A stretch of DNA of 64,000 nt from WRHT01 sp031550525. Lineage in GTDB: Bacteria > Desulfobacterota > Desulfovibrionia > Desulfovibrionales > Desulfovibrionaceae. The notes under the pieces were generated by a model. That model made no database searches and had not been told where the DNA came from. It worked only from the letters and a program-made list of their open reading frames with translations. The stretch spans positions 1-64,000 of the forward strand of contig JAVBON010000015.1 of assembly GCA_031550525.1 (NCBI GenBank), written 5' to 3'. The position numbers were made by a program, and so were the translations under genes. Positions 43,042 through 51,185 of this stretch are shown piece after piece. Numbering within the stretch: position 1 is the stretch's first letter; each line of letters opens with the position of its first letter.

Positions 43042-43194
43042 AGGCGCTTCTTCTAAAAAGCGTCTTTTGCCCCTTGGGCTGCGTCAAACGCCGGTTTTTT
43101 GTCCAGGGCTGTACCATCAGAGTACTATCCCTGGACAAAAACCGGCGCTTTCCTTGCCAGGGAACAAAATCCGTCTTTTTAGAAACAGCGCCTA
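43042..43194. repeat. Palindromic element, copy 4 (MITE-like)
   Basis: 153 bp in the same orientation as copy 1. Ends are AGGCGCTTCTTCTAAAAAG and CTTTTTAGAAACAGCGCCT. Compared with the other copies the outer GGGG/CCCC has become GGCG/CGCC on both ends (bases 43045 and 43190), and the inner arms have paired changes (CCGGTTTTTTG with CAAAAACCGG). It ends 12 bases from the stop codon of the FlgO-family gene. Confidence 0.82.
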
Positions 43195-43205
43195 ATATGG
43201 ATAAA

Positions 43206-43835
43206 CTATGGCAAGCGGTTGAAAACCGATGGTTCTATTAAAAAGTCGTTGTAGCTGTGGCCGCGCATGCCGCCGCCAGAGGAACCGTCATTCGCGGCCG
43301 AGGCCAGATTTGTGCTGATCATGCCGCGCAATTCTCCGCTTATGGGCAGGGTTATGTTGGACATGGCGTATACTTCCGTTCCGCCGGTTTGCATAAGGCG
43401 CACGTTAAAGATCATGTTGCGCGAGGTAAGTGAATATGTGGCCGCCAAGGTAAGGGCGCTTCTAGCCTGCCTGTCGTGCATCAGTTCCTTGTTGCGGGTA
43501 AGCAGCAGTTCGCCGGTATAAGGGCGCATCAGCAAGGCTTTGCCCTGGCGCACTTCCTGCACGGAGTAGCCGGCCTGGATGAACCAGCGGCTCAACTCCT
43601 CTTGCATTTGGCGGGCCACGGGGTTGGAGGCCTCAAAATCATTCAGGTCAACCGGGGTGGTAATAATAACGGAAATACCGTTAATAGTGCCTTCCTGCTG
43701 CCCGAAACGGTCGGCCAGTTGTCTGTCCATCTCGCGGCCCATGGCGGCGGCGGCCTTGGTCATGGTGGAGTCTGCGGCCAATAGCGGCGCGGCGGGCAAC
43801 AACAACATTATAAATATAATGGTAAGGATTTTCAT
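43206..43835 (-). CDS. FlgO-family outer-membrane/periplasmic protein
   Basis: A 209-aa exported protein. The signal peptide MKILTIIFIMLLLPAAPLLAA is clear. The rest resembles the FlgO domain: RQMQEELSRWFIQAGYSVQEVRQGKALLM, TGELLLTRNKELMHDRQARSALTLAATYSLT and MIFNVRLMQTGGTEVYAMSNITLPI. FlgO proteins support the flagellar outer-membrane ring in Vibrio. It is the third gene of a minus-strand cluster with a lipoprotein and another FlgO-family protein. Palindromic element copy 4 lies just beyond its stop codon. Confidence 0.8.
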   Translation of the reverse strand: MKILTIIFIMLLLPAAPLLAADSTMTKAAAAMGREMDRQLADRFGQQEGTINGISVIITTPVDLNDFEASNPVARQMQEELSRWFIQAGYSVQEVRQGKALLMRPYTGELLLTRNKELMHDRQARSALTLAATYSLTSRNMIFNVRLMQTGGTEVYAMSNITLPISGELRGMISTNLASAANDGSSGGGMRGHSYNDFLIEPSVFNRLP

Positions 43836-43841
43836 TAAAAT

Positions 43842-44141
43842 CTACCTCAGGCTTTTTATCATCAGGTCAATGCTGTCCAGCTCAAATACCAGAGCGTCTT
43901 GCAGTGCCGGGTTATTGGTGGCGGCCAGGGCCAGCAGGTAATGCTCGCGCGCCAGCTCGTAACGCCCGGCGGCGGAAAAGTCGCGCCCGGCCTTGTAATG
44001 GCGCAGGCTATCGGTATTGTAATCAACAACCACGGTGGTTGAAGCCTGCTCGGCTTCTCCAGTTATGGTTGCGCAGCCCGGCGTTACAGCCAGGGCTAGA
44101 AGTAGCGCGTATGCGACAAGCTTGTTTTTACGGTTTCTCAT
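43842..44141 (-). CDS. Small lipoprotein in FlgO cluster
   Basis: A 99-aa protein with a type II signal peptide: basic MRNRKNK, a hydrophobic stretch, and lipobox VTPGC with the lipidated Cys at about residue 23. The mature part has one TPR-like helix pair (SLRHYKAGRDFSAAGRYELAREHYLLALAATNNPALQ). The position between two FlgO-family genes suggests an outer-membrane lipoprotein role like FlgP or a partner of FlgO. Spacing to the next gene is 6 bp. Confidence 0.78.
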   Translation of the reverse strand: MRNRKNKLVAYALLLALAVTPGCATITGEAEQASTTVVVDYNTDSLRHYKAGRDFSAAGRYELAREHYLLALAATNNPALQDALVFELDSIDLMIKSLR

Positions 44142-44161
44142 TTCTGCATCCTTGGCGCGAC

Positions 44162-44989
44162 CTAGTGAATATCCATGCCCTGGTCGAAAGCCGTAACCGT
44201 TTGCGGCGGTCTGGCCTCGGTGGCGAAATCGCGTATATCTAGCGTGCCTTCCTGTATTCTGCGCCCAGAGTTGGCCAGCATGCGTTTGGTGAGCGGCGTT
44301 ACGTTAAGAATAAGCTGGCCTGTGCGTAAAATATCGCCGTTGGAGCGCAACAAACGGGCATTTACCAACAAGACCTGACCATCGGTATAATATGTGCCCA
44401 CAACATAAATTGTTCCGGCATCCAGTGGAGCGCCCTGCACATTGCGGGTAAGCAAAAACTCGCCATCCTGACGCACGGTTATATTGCCGGCAAGGCGATA
44501 CTCGCGCGTGCGCAGGCCGCGCTGGTTAAACTCGTAATAAAGCTGTTCAGATATATACCGGCCAAAGGAAGAGGAGCGCGAGAAATCATCCTGCGCCACA
44601 AAAGCCATGGGAAGAGCCACAGGCGTGCCCATGCGCTTGTCCAGCCCGGCCACAAGCTGGTCGGCCAGCTCGCGCATTTTCAGCTTCAATTCACGGGCAT
44701 CCAGCATATTTGTGTTGATGCCGAAACTGGGCTGCCCCGGAATTATTATGATGCCGCCCTTGCCGTCTTGCAATACCAGCCCCTGATCAGGGTGGCGCAC
44801 GGTAACGGAGTCTACTTGCTGGCCTTTGTAGGTGGTTTTTTGCGGGTTTTTAACCTGCAACACGGCTCCACGCTCAAAGGGCATATCTTGGTTAAAACCG
44901 GTTTCGGCTTCGACATCGTCAAAGGCAAAGCCGCGAGCAGGGCAGAGTATTATGACAAACAGCACTATATATAAACATTTGTGGAGCAT
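44162..44989 (-). CDS. FlgO-family protein, first gene of cluster
   Basis: 275 aa from the ATG at 44989, which has AGGAGGAG 5 nt upstream; the frame extends 25 codons further without such a site. The signal peptide is MLHKCLYIVLFVIILCPARGF. The mature protein has a linker (about 25-75) and then a FlgO domain: ELKLKMRELADQLVAGLDKRM, SFGRYISEQLYYEFNQRGL, YRLAGNITVRQDGEFLLTRN and GTYYTDGQVLLVNARLL. It probably acts at the cell surface near the flagellar base. It heads a three-gene operon divergent from lysR. Confidence 0.82.
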   Translation of the reverse strand: MLHKCLYIVLFVIILCPARGFAFDDVEAETGFNQDMPFERGAVLQVKNPQKTTYKGQQVDSVTVRHPDQGLVLQDGKGGIIIIPGQPSFGINTNMLDARELKLKMRELADQLVAGLDKRMGTPVALPMAFVAQDDFSRSSSFGRYISEQLYYEFNQRGLRTREYRLAGNITVRQDGEFLLTRNVQGAPLDAGTIYVVGTYYTDGQVLLVNARLLRSNGDILRTGQLILNVTPLTKRMLANSGRRIQEGTLDIRDFATEARPPQTVTAFDQGMDIH

Positions 44990-45206
44990 GAACTCCTCCT
45001 CGTAAGCTAGGTAAAACCGGCATACAATGTTCGTTATGCCGCTCTTATCGGCAGGGCGCTTCAATTCTTGAGGCCTTGGCCGGTTTTATGCGTTTTTTTC
45101 CTGGTATCTATTGCCGAACATATCGGCACGGCTTGTGTTTACTGAAGGTATGGGCATAACAAATTTTACGCTATTGTATCCGGCTGAAACTTGTGTAAAT
45201 TACTTG

Positions 45207-45238
45207 CCAAATTCAATATTTCTATATAATCTATACAA
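45207..45238 (+). promoter_or_regulatory. Promoter of lysR with a perfect -10 box
   Basis: TATAAT at 45225-45230 is a perfect -10 box. The only -35-like box is TTGCCA about 15 bases upstream. The implied start of transcription, near 45237, is almost at the lysR ATG (45239), and no Shine-Dalgarno site lies upstream. Confidence 0.5.
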
Positions 45239-46150
45239 ATGTTCGATTTAAAAAAACTTGAAGCTTTTTGTCGCGTATATGAGCAGCGCAGCTTTTCAAA
45301 AGCAGGCGAGGTTCTTTTTTTGTCTCAACCCACTGTAAGCGCTCACGTGCAATCTTTGGAAAAAGATGCCGGGGCGAAACTGCTGGATCGCATGGGCCGC
45401 ACTGTGTTGCCCACCCCTGCTGGCACAGTGCTTTACAGGCACGCCATAAAAGCCTTTGACGAGCTTGAGGCCGCCAGAAACGCCATAAACCACCTTATGG
45501 GCGATGTGGCTGGCGAGGTTTCGCTTGGCGCAAGCACTATTCCGGCTACTTTTTTATTGCCGGGCATTGTTGCAGGGTTTGCGCGCAAGTTTCCGCAAGT
45601 CACCCTTAAACTTACGGTCGGAGATTCCAACTCCATAATTAAAGCAGTGCTTGAGGGCTCCATAATGCTTGGTATTGTAGGGGCTTACGAAAAGAATGCC
45701 GATCTTGAGTTTTTGCCCATTGTCGATGACGAACTGGTAGTGGTTGGCGCTCCGGATTTGAAACTGCAAAAATCCAGGCAAGCAAGCGAAATAAGCGAGG
45801 CTGTTACCTGGCCCTGGATTATGCGTGAAGAGGGCTCCGGCACGCGTAAAAATTTTGAGGAAGGTCTGCTTAAATCCGGCTATCGTCCCCGCTCTTTGCA
45901 CACGGTGCTTAATGTTGACAGCACCCAGGCGGCGGTTCAGTACGCCCTGGCCGGGCTTGGCGTAACCGTTACCTCGCGTATGGCCGTTGCCGCGCACCTG
46001 TCACGCGGCGAACTGCGCGAGTTTTATATTGCCGGAGTAAAGCTGTCGCGCAAATTTTACGCGGTGCACAATTTGCGGCGTGATTTTTTTCCAGCGGCAG
46101 CGGGTTTTATGACCAGTGTTCAGGAGGCCACGGCCTCCATGCGAGAATAG
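45239..46150 (+). CDS. LysR-family regulator, selenium-metabolism-associated type
   Basis: A 303-aa LysR-type regulator. The N-terminal winged HTH spans about 1-60 (FDLKKLEAFCRVYEQRSFSKAGEVLFLSQPTVSAHVQSLE). A LysR substrate-binding domain spans about 90-295 (GEVSLGASTIPATFLLPGIVAGF, EEGSGTRKNFEEGL, AVQYALAGLGVTVTSRMA). It lies 11 bp upstream of selD on the same strand. Regulators of this subtype are known beside selenium genes in deltaproteobacteria and Firmicutes, so control of selenium incorporation is a reasonable inference. The start has no ribosome binding site, and a perfect -10 box lies immediately upstream. Confidence 0.88.
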   Translation: MFDLKKLEAFCRVYEQRSFSKAGEVLFLSQPTVSAHVQSLEKDAGAKLLDRMGRTVLPTPAGTVLYRHAIKAFDELEAARNAINHLMGDVAGEVSLGASTIPATFLLPGIVAGFARKFPQVTLKLTVGDSNSIIKAVLEGSIMLGIVGAYEKNADLEFLPIVDDELVVVGAPDLKLQKSRQASEISEAVTWPWIMREEGSGTRKNFEEGLLKSGYRPRSLHTVLNVDSTQAAVQYALAGLGVTVTSRMAVAAHLSRGELREFYIAGVKLSRKFYAVHNLRRDFFPAAAGFMTSVQEATASMRE

Positions 46151-46161
46151 CGGAGCGGAAT

Positions 46162-47271
46162 ATGCTTGAGAAGTATTCGGAAATAACGGAAAAATCCTGT
46201 TCCAACGCTGGTTCCACCAAAAAATTCAAACTGGTGGACAAAGCCAAGGCAGCCGGTTGAGCCTCCAAAATGGCTCCGGGGGACCTGGAGCGCACGCTTA
46301 AAACCTTGCCTGAGGACAAATGGGCCGCAGGCCGCCTGCTTACCGGCAGCGGCAGCAATGAAGACGCTGCGGTGGTGTTTGTGCCTGCAGGCAAGGCGCT
46401 GGTTCAAACCGTGGATTTTTTTACCCCCATTGTGAACGATCCCTACCAGTTCGGCCAGATTGCGGCGGCAAATTCCCTTTCCGACGTATATGCAATGGGC
46501 GGCGAGCCTTGGTGCGCCATGAACATTGTGTGTTTCCCAGCTAAAACTCTCAGTACCGATATTCTGGCGGAAATACTGCGCGGCGGCGCGGAAAAAATAG
46601 CCGAGGCCGGGGCTGCTCTGGCCGGCGGGCATAGCGTTGAAGACCCTGAGATAAAATACGGCTTGTCCGTTACGGGGCTGGTTGATCCAAACTCCTTTGC
46701 CAGCAACTGCGCTTTGGAGCCGGGGCAGGCGCTTATAGCCACCAAAGCCCTGGGCACGGGCATTTTAGCCACGGCTGTAAAGGCCGAGTGGCAGGGCTGG
46801 GAAAAACTTGAGCAGGAACTATATAAAAGCGCCAGCAGGTTAAACAAGGTTCCGGGTCGCGTCATAGCTGCGCTAAAGCTGAAGGCCGCAACGGATATAA
46901 CTGGCTTTGGCCTGGGCGGGCATTTGCTTGAAATGCTGGATGCCTCCAATCTTGCGGCGCGCATTCACGCGGGCAGCCTCAACTTTTTGCCGGAGGCCCT
47001 CAACCTGGCCGGGCAGGGGCTGGTGCCGCAGGGCAGCCACGCCAACCGCAAGCATCGTGAAGCGTCATATATTATAGATGCGGATGTAAACCCGCTCATG
47101 GCGGATCTGGTTTTTGACGCCCAAACTTCCGGCGGCATGCTGCTGGCCGTGCCGCCCGCCCTTGTGGGCGAGGCCGAGAAAATGCTGGCCGATGGCGGAG
47201 AAATTTTTTCCGTAATAGGCGAGGTGCTGCCCTATAAGGCAGGCGGGCCGCGTTTGATTATTTCCAAATAA
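46162..47271 (+). CDS. selD: Selenide, water dikinase; selenocysteine-containing (UGA at codon 33)
   Basis: 369 aa including selenocysteine. SelD makes monoselenophosphate from selenide and ATP for selenocysteine and selenouridine synthesis. The frame starts at ATG 46162 (GGAG upstream), reads KAKAAG, then in-frame TGA (46258-46260), then ASKMAPGDLERTL; this is the glycine-rich catalytic loop where SelD has Cys or Sec followed by an essential Lys. Beyond it are NEDAAVVF, TVDFFTPIVNDPYQFGQIAAANSLSDVYAMGG and GGHSVEDPEIKYGL, all typical. A hairpin follows the UGA at 46273-46291. An annotation that treats UGA as stop would start at 46270 and lose the catalytic loop. Confidence 0.93.
46273..46291 (+). 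promoter_or_regulatory. Candidate bacterial SECIS hairpin
   Basis: Starting 12 nt after the UGA codon, GCTCCGGG pairs with CCTGGAGC (one G-U pair) around a GGA loop. Bacterial SECIS elements sit in this position with exposed guanines in the apical loop for SelB binding. Confidence 0.65.
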
Positions 47272-47314
47272 CGGCAAGCATAATCCTGTTGCATCCGACT
47301 ATGTCTTTATTTAC

Positions 47315-47347
47315 ATCCCGCGTCAGGCACGCGGGATTTTATTTTTT
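47315..47347 (+). terminator. Intrinsic terminator of selD
   Basis: ATCCCGCGT pairs with ACGCGGGAT across a 5-nt loop and is followed by TTTATTTTTTT, 43 bases past the selD stop. Confidence 0.88.
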
Positions 47348-47440
47348 TGTAAAACAGTGCCTCAGGCAGTATGTTTCTTGCGTTTTTTAATATCTGATGA
47401 TAGGTCATTTTGCTTGTTTTACCTTAATGGTAATTACAAC

Positions 47441-47524
47441 GCGAGAGTGGCGGAATTGGTAGACGCACTGGATTTAGGATCCAGCGCCTTAGGCGTAGGA
47501 GTTCGACCCTCCTCTCTCGCACCA
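47441..47524 (+). tRNA. tRNA-Leu (anticodon UAG)
   Basis: An 84-nt class II tRNA with acceptor stem GCGAGAG/CTCTCGC, A73 and an encoded CCA. The D-loop has GGAATTGGTAGAC, the anticodon stem-loop CTGGATTTAGGATCCAG gives anticodon TAG (reads CUA and related Leu codons), then a long variable arm (CGCCTTAGGCG) and a T-loop GTTCGACCC. It lies upstream of tig. Confidence 0.97.
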
Positions 47525-47572
47525 AATATATCAAGCAAATAAAATCAGGCTTACAAGACAAGGAGCTGCCAG

Positions 47573-49033
47573 ATGGATTACAAGGTAGAAGAGCTTGGAC
47601 CGCTCAAAAAGAAAATTAATGTAACGGTACCCGCCAATGATGTGGATACTATTCTGGACAGAGTAGTGGCCAAGTATCGCTCCACTGTAGCCATACCAGG
47701 TTTTCGCAAAGGCAAGGCCCCCGTGGGCATGGTTGAAAAGCAGTTTGCCCGCGACATATTTCCGGAAGCCACCAACTTTTTGGTGGACAACCAGGTGCGC
47801 GGCATTATTGAAGAACTTAAGCTTGAGCCGGCATCGGACGTTGAGTACGACGTAACCGAGCTGGTGGGCCGCAATAAAGAGTTTGCATATTCTTTCAGCG
47901 TTGAAGTCATGCCCGTGTTCGACCTGCCGGATTATCAGGATTTTCCGCTGGAGCAGGAAGAAGTTAACGTCACTACCGACGAAATTGACGACGTTATCGA
48001 GCGCATACGCCACGACATGGCCCAGCCTTCCCTTATTGACGCCAAGCGCAAACCCAAAGACGGCGATATAGTATCACTTGACTTCACGGGCTTTGATGAA
48101 GAGGGGAAAGAAATTCCGGGTATCAAGGCCGATAATATTCAAATGCCCATTGGCGATGGGCAGGCCCTGGAAGATTTTGAAAAAATAATCAAAAGCGTAA
48201 AAGTTGGTGAAGAAGGCGAAGGCAATGTCGTTTTCCCCGCCGATTTCCCCAACCCGGAATTTGCCGGCAAAAACATGCTGGTTAAAGTTAAACTCCACAG
48301 CCTGTTTGAGCGCAAACTGCCGGAAATAGATGACGAGTTTGCCAAAAAGATCGGCAACTTTGAAAATGTTGAAATGATGCGTTCCGCCATTACCAGCAAC
48401 TTTATGCAAACCCGTTTGCAGGGCGCGAAAAACATCGCGCAAAAGAATCTGCTCGATTCACTGCTGAAAATGGTGGATTACCCCCTGCCGGAAAGCCTTG
48501 TGGACCGCTATGAAACCATGGCCGCCGCCGAGGCCATGCAAAAACTCCAGCAACAGGGCAAAATTGCCGAAAATATCGAAAAGCTTAAAGCCGACGCCCG
48601 CCCTGAGGCGGAAAACTACGTGCGCTCATATGTGTTCCTGCACCGTGCCGCCAAGGTTGAAAATGTTTCTGTGGAAGAACAGGACATCATGCAGCAGTTG
48701 CAGCGCATTGCCATGAGCTCTGGCCGCAAGTTTGAAGAAGTGCGCGACGAATATGTAAACAAAAACATGATTGGCGCGCTTTATGAGCGCATTATGGCCG
48801 ATAAGGCCATGCAGGCAATATATGCCAAAGCCAAGCTCACCTATGTAAAGCCGACGAAAAGCAACGACGAAAAGGCGCAAGACGACGCGAAAGATAAAAA
48901 TGTCAAAAAGACAGCGTCAAAAGCAACTAAAAAAAGCGCTGACAACGTAGAGCCGACAGCGGAAGCCGATAAGCCTGAAGCTGATAAAAGCGTGAAAAAG
49001 CCAAAGACTTCAGCAAAAAAAGCTGAAAAGTAA
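47573..49033 (+). CDS. tig: Trigger factor, ribosome-associated chaperone
   Basis: A 486-aa chaperone and peptidyl-prolyl isomerase at the ribosome exit tunnel. The N-terminal ribosome-binding domain contains PGFRKGKAPVGMVEKQF (about 42-58). The FKBP-type PPIase domain spans about 150-245 (GDIVSLDFTGFDEEGKEI, NPEFAGKNMLVKVKLHSLFERKLPE). The C-terminal helical arms follow to about 425. The last 60 residues are a Lys/Ala/Asp-rich tail of low complexity, longer than in E. coli. AAGGAG precedes the ATG. It is the first gene of the classic tig-clpP-clpX-lon quality-control series. Confidence 0.95.
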   Translation: MDYKVEELGPLKKKINVTVPANDVDTILDRVVAKYRSTVAIPGFRKGKAPVGMVEKQFARDIFPEATNFLVDNQVRGIIEELKLEPASDVEYDVTELVGRNKEFAYSFSVEVMPVFDLPDYQDFPLEQEEVNVTTDEIDDVIERIRHDMAQPSLIDAKRKPKDGDIVSLDFTGFDEEGKEIPGIKADNIQMPIGDGQALEDFEKIIKSVKVGEEGEGNVVFPADFPNPEFAGKNMLVKVKLHSLFERKLPEIDDEFAKKIGNFENVEMMRSAITSNFMQTRLQGAKNIAQKNLLDSLLKMVDYPLPESLVDRYETMAAAEAMQKLQQQGKIAENIEKLKADARPEAENYVRSYVFLHRAAKVENVSVEEQDIMQQLQRIAMSSGRKFEEVRDEYVNKNMIGALYERIMADKAMQAIYAKAKLTYVKPTKSNDEKAQDDAKDKNVKKTASKATKKSADNVEPTAEADKPEADKSVKKPKTSAKKAEK

Positions 49034-49040
49034 ATAATTT

Positions 49041-49071
49041 AACAAAATGCGCTTTTTGCGCATTTTGTTTT
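49041..49071 (+). terminator. Intrinsic terminator after tig
   Basis: AACAAAATGCGC pairs perfectly with GCGCATTTTGTT around TTTTT and is followed by TTT, 8 bases after the tig stop. It separates tig transcription from clpP. Confidence 0.85.
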
Positions 49072-49228
49072 TATGCCAAATGATATATATTTATTTATGC
49101 ATTTGCACGAAACTTGCTTAGCTAAAAATCTGTATTACTGTTAAAGATATTTTTACACACACGCAAACGCCAAATTAGCGCATGATTATCTCCCGGCATG
49201 TTTTCGCCGGGGTTAAGGAGTTTTTAGC

Positions 49229-49831
49229 ATGACAATACCTATGGTTATCGAAAGCACGGGCCGCAGTGAAAGAGCCTACGACATATATTCCCGCCTGCTC
49301 AAAGACCGCATCATACTTCTGGGTAGCGAGATTGATGACCATATAGCCTCGCTGGTGTGCGCCCAGCTTCTTTTTCTGGAGTCTGAAGAGCCCGAGAAAG
49401 AAGTCTATATGTATATAAATTCCCCCGGCGGCGTTGTAAGCTCCGGCCTCGCCATTTACGACACCATGCAATACATAAGCTGCCCCGTGGCTACCCTGTG
49501 CATGGGGCAGGCCGCCAGCATGGGCGCCTTGTTGCTTACCGCCGGCACAAAAGGCATGCGCTATGCGCTGCCGCACAGCCGCATAATGATTCACCAGCCA
49601 TCCGGTGGTTTTCGCGGCCAAGCTACAGATATAGACATACACGCGCGTGAGGTGCTGCGCCTTAAAGAAACTCTTAATCAAATAATGGCAAACCATACCG
49701 GTCAGAGTGTAGATACCATAGTATCCCGTACCGAGCGCGATAACTTTTTGAGCGCTGAAGAAGCGGCTGCCTTCGGCCTGATAGACAAGGTGCTGAAAAG
49801 CCGCGACGATCTTGCTTCCGCTAAAAAATAA
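49229..49831 (+). CDS. clpP: ATP-dependent Clp protease proteolytic subunit
   Basis: A 200-aa serine protease forming the double heptameric ClpP ring. The catalytic Ser lies in GQAASMGALLLTAG, the His in LPHSRIMIHQPSGG, and the Asp is in the TERDNFLSAEEA region. The N-terminal ERAYDIYSRLLKDRIILLG is characteristic. AAGGAG lies 10 nt before the ATG. clpX follows 9 bp after the stop. Confidence 0.97.
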   Translation: MTIPMVIESTGRSERAYDIYSRLLKDRIILLGSEIDDHIASLVCAQLLFLESEEPEKEVYMYINSPGGVVSSGLAIYDTMQYISCPVATLCMGQAASMGALLLTAGTKGMRYALPHSRIMIHQPSGGFRGQATDIDIHAREVLRLKETLNQIMANHTGQSVDTIVSRTERDNFLSAEEAAAFGLIDKVLKSRDDLASAKK

Positions 49832-49846
49832 ATATGGGGCATGGCT

Positions 49847-51100
49847 ATGACTGAACAGCAAAATGACGAACATATAACTTGCTCCTTCTGCTTTAAAAAC
49901 GACATGCAGGTAAACCGCATGATCATAAAGCCGGATACGGTGGTCGCCATTTGTGACGATTGCCTTAAAGCCTGCAACAAGATCATGCTCACTCAGGTAA
50001 AAACAGAGGTGGGCGAAGAGGGCAAACTCCTGCCCCCATCTGAAATAAAGGCCCGCCTTGATGAATATGTAATAGGGCAGGACCACGCCAAAAAAATACT
50101 CTCCGTTGCCGTGTACAACCACTACAAACGTGTATTTTTTGCCGATTACCTTGATGACGGCATAGAACTTGAAAAAAGCAACATACTGCTTATGGGGCCT
50201 TCGGGCAGCGGCAAGACCATGCTGGCAAAAACCTTGGCCCGCATACTTAAAGTGCCTTTTGCCATTGCCGACGCCACTACCCTGACCGAGGCCGGTTACG
50301 TTGGCGAGGATGTGGAAAACATACTGGTGCAGCTTTTGCAAAACGCCGAATATGACGTTGAGGCGGCCAGCAAGGGCATAATTTACGTTGACGAAATAGA
50401 TAAAATATCCCGCAAGAGCGACAGCCCTTCCATTACCCGCGACGTTTCGGGCGAGGGCGTGCAACAGGCCCTGCTTAAAATTATTGAGGGCACCGAGGCC
50501 AACATTCCCCCCAAAGGCGGGCGCAAGCATCCGCAGCAGGAGTATATCCGCATGGATACCTCCAAAATACTGTTTATTCTGGGCGGCGCTTTTGTCGGGC
50601 TGGATAAACTGGTGGAGCAGCGCGTGCGCGGGCGCTCCATGGGCTTTGGGGCCAAAATTGAAGGGCATAGCAAAGAGTCAGACCTGCTCAGTCAGGTGCA
50701 TCCCAATGATTTGGTCAAATTCGGGCTCATTCCGGAGTTTGTTGGCCGTATCCCAGTTGTTACGCAGGTGGACGAACTTTCGGAAGACGACCTCATCCGC
50801 GTGCTTACCGAGCCGCGCAATGCCCTGATTAAACAGTATCAGGCCCTGTTTGCCATAGACAATGTAAAGCTTACCTTCACCCAAGACGCTTACAAGGCCA
50901 TAGCGCATCAGGCCATAGAGCGCAAAACCGGGGCAAGAGGCCTGCGTAACGTAATGGAAAACGTTATGCTGGATATTATGTATTCCTTGCCGGAACAGAA
51001 AAATATAGTAGAGTGCATTATAAACGCCTCTGTCATTGAAAAAGGCAAAGCGCCCATCTTTATTTATGATGAGGACAACAAGGACGCTGTAGGCGCGTAA
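49847..51100 (+). CDS. clpX: Clp protease ATP-binding unfoldase ClpX
   Basis: A 417-aa AAA+ unfoldase. The N-terminal C4 zinc-binding domain (CSFCFKN and CDDCLKACNK) is intact. Walker A is LLMGPSGSGKTMLAKTLA, Walker B GIIYVDEIDKIS, and the pore loop GYVGEDV. Sensor motifs RVRGRSMGFG and GARGLRNVME are present. A start at 49841 is possible, but only the ATG at 49847 has a GGGG at workable spacing. It works with ClpP just upstream. Confidence 0.95.
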   Translation: MTEQQNDEHITCSFCFKNDMQVNRMIIKPDTVVAICDDCLKACNKIMLTQVKTEVGEEGKLLPPSEIKARLDEYVIGQDHAKKILSVAVYNHYKRVFFADYLDDGIELEKSNILLMGPSGSGKTMLAKTLARILKVPFAIADATTLTEAGYVGEDVENILVQLLQNAEYDVEAASKGIIYVDEIDKISRKSDSPSITRDVSGEGVQQALLKIIEGTEANIPPKGGRKHPQQEYIRMDTSKILFILGGAFVGLDKLVEQRVRGRSMGFGAKIEGHSKESDLLSQVHPNDLVKFGLIPEFVGRIPVVTQVDELSEDDLIRVLTEPRNALIKQYQALFAIDNVKLTFTQDAYKAIAHQAIERKTGARGLRNVMENVMLDIMYSLPEQKNIVECIINASVIEKGKAPIFIYDEDNKDAVGA

Positions 51101-51185
51101 CATTGCCGCGCCTTTCGCTATTGCTTTTTTACCCTGCCACATCCGCCAACGGCGGTACGCAGGCACGGTTTTTTATGGAGAAAAT

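Noticed and set aside
49175..50668. 497-codon antisense frame over clpP and clpX
   Set aside because: Antisense shadow of two certain genes; no motifs.
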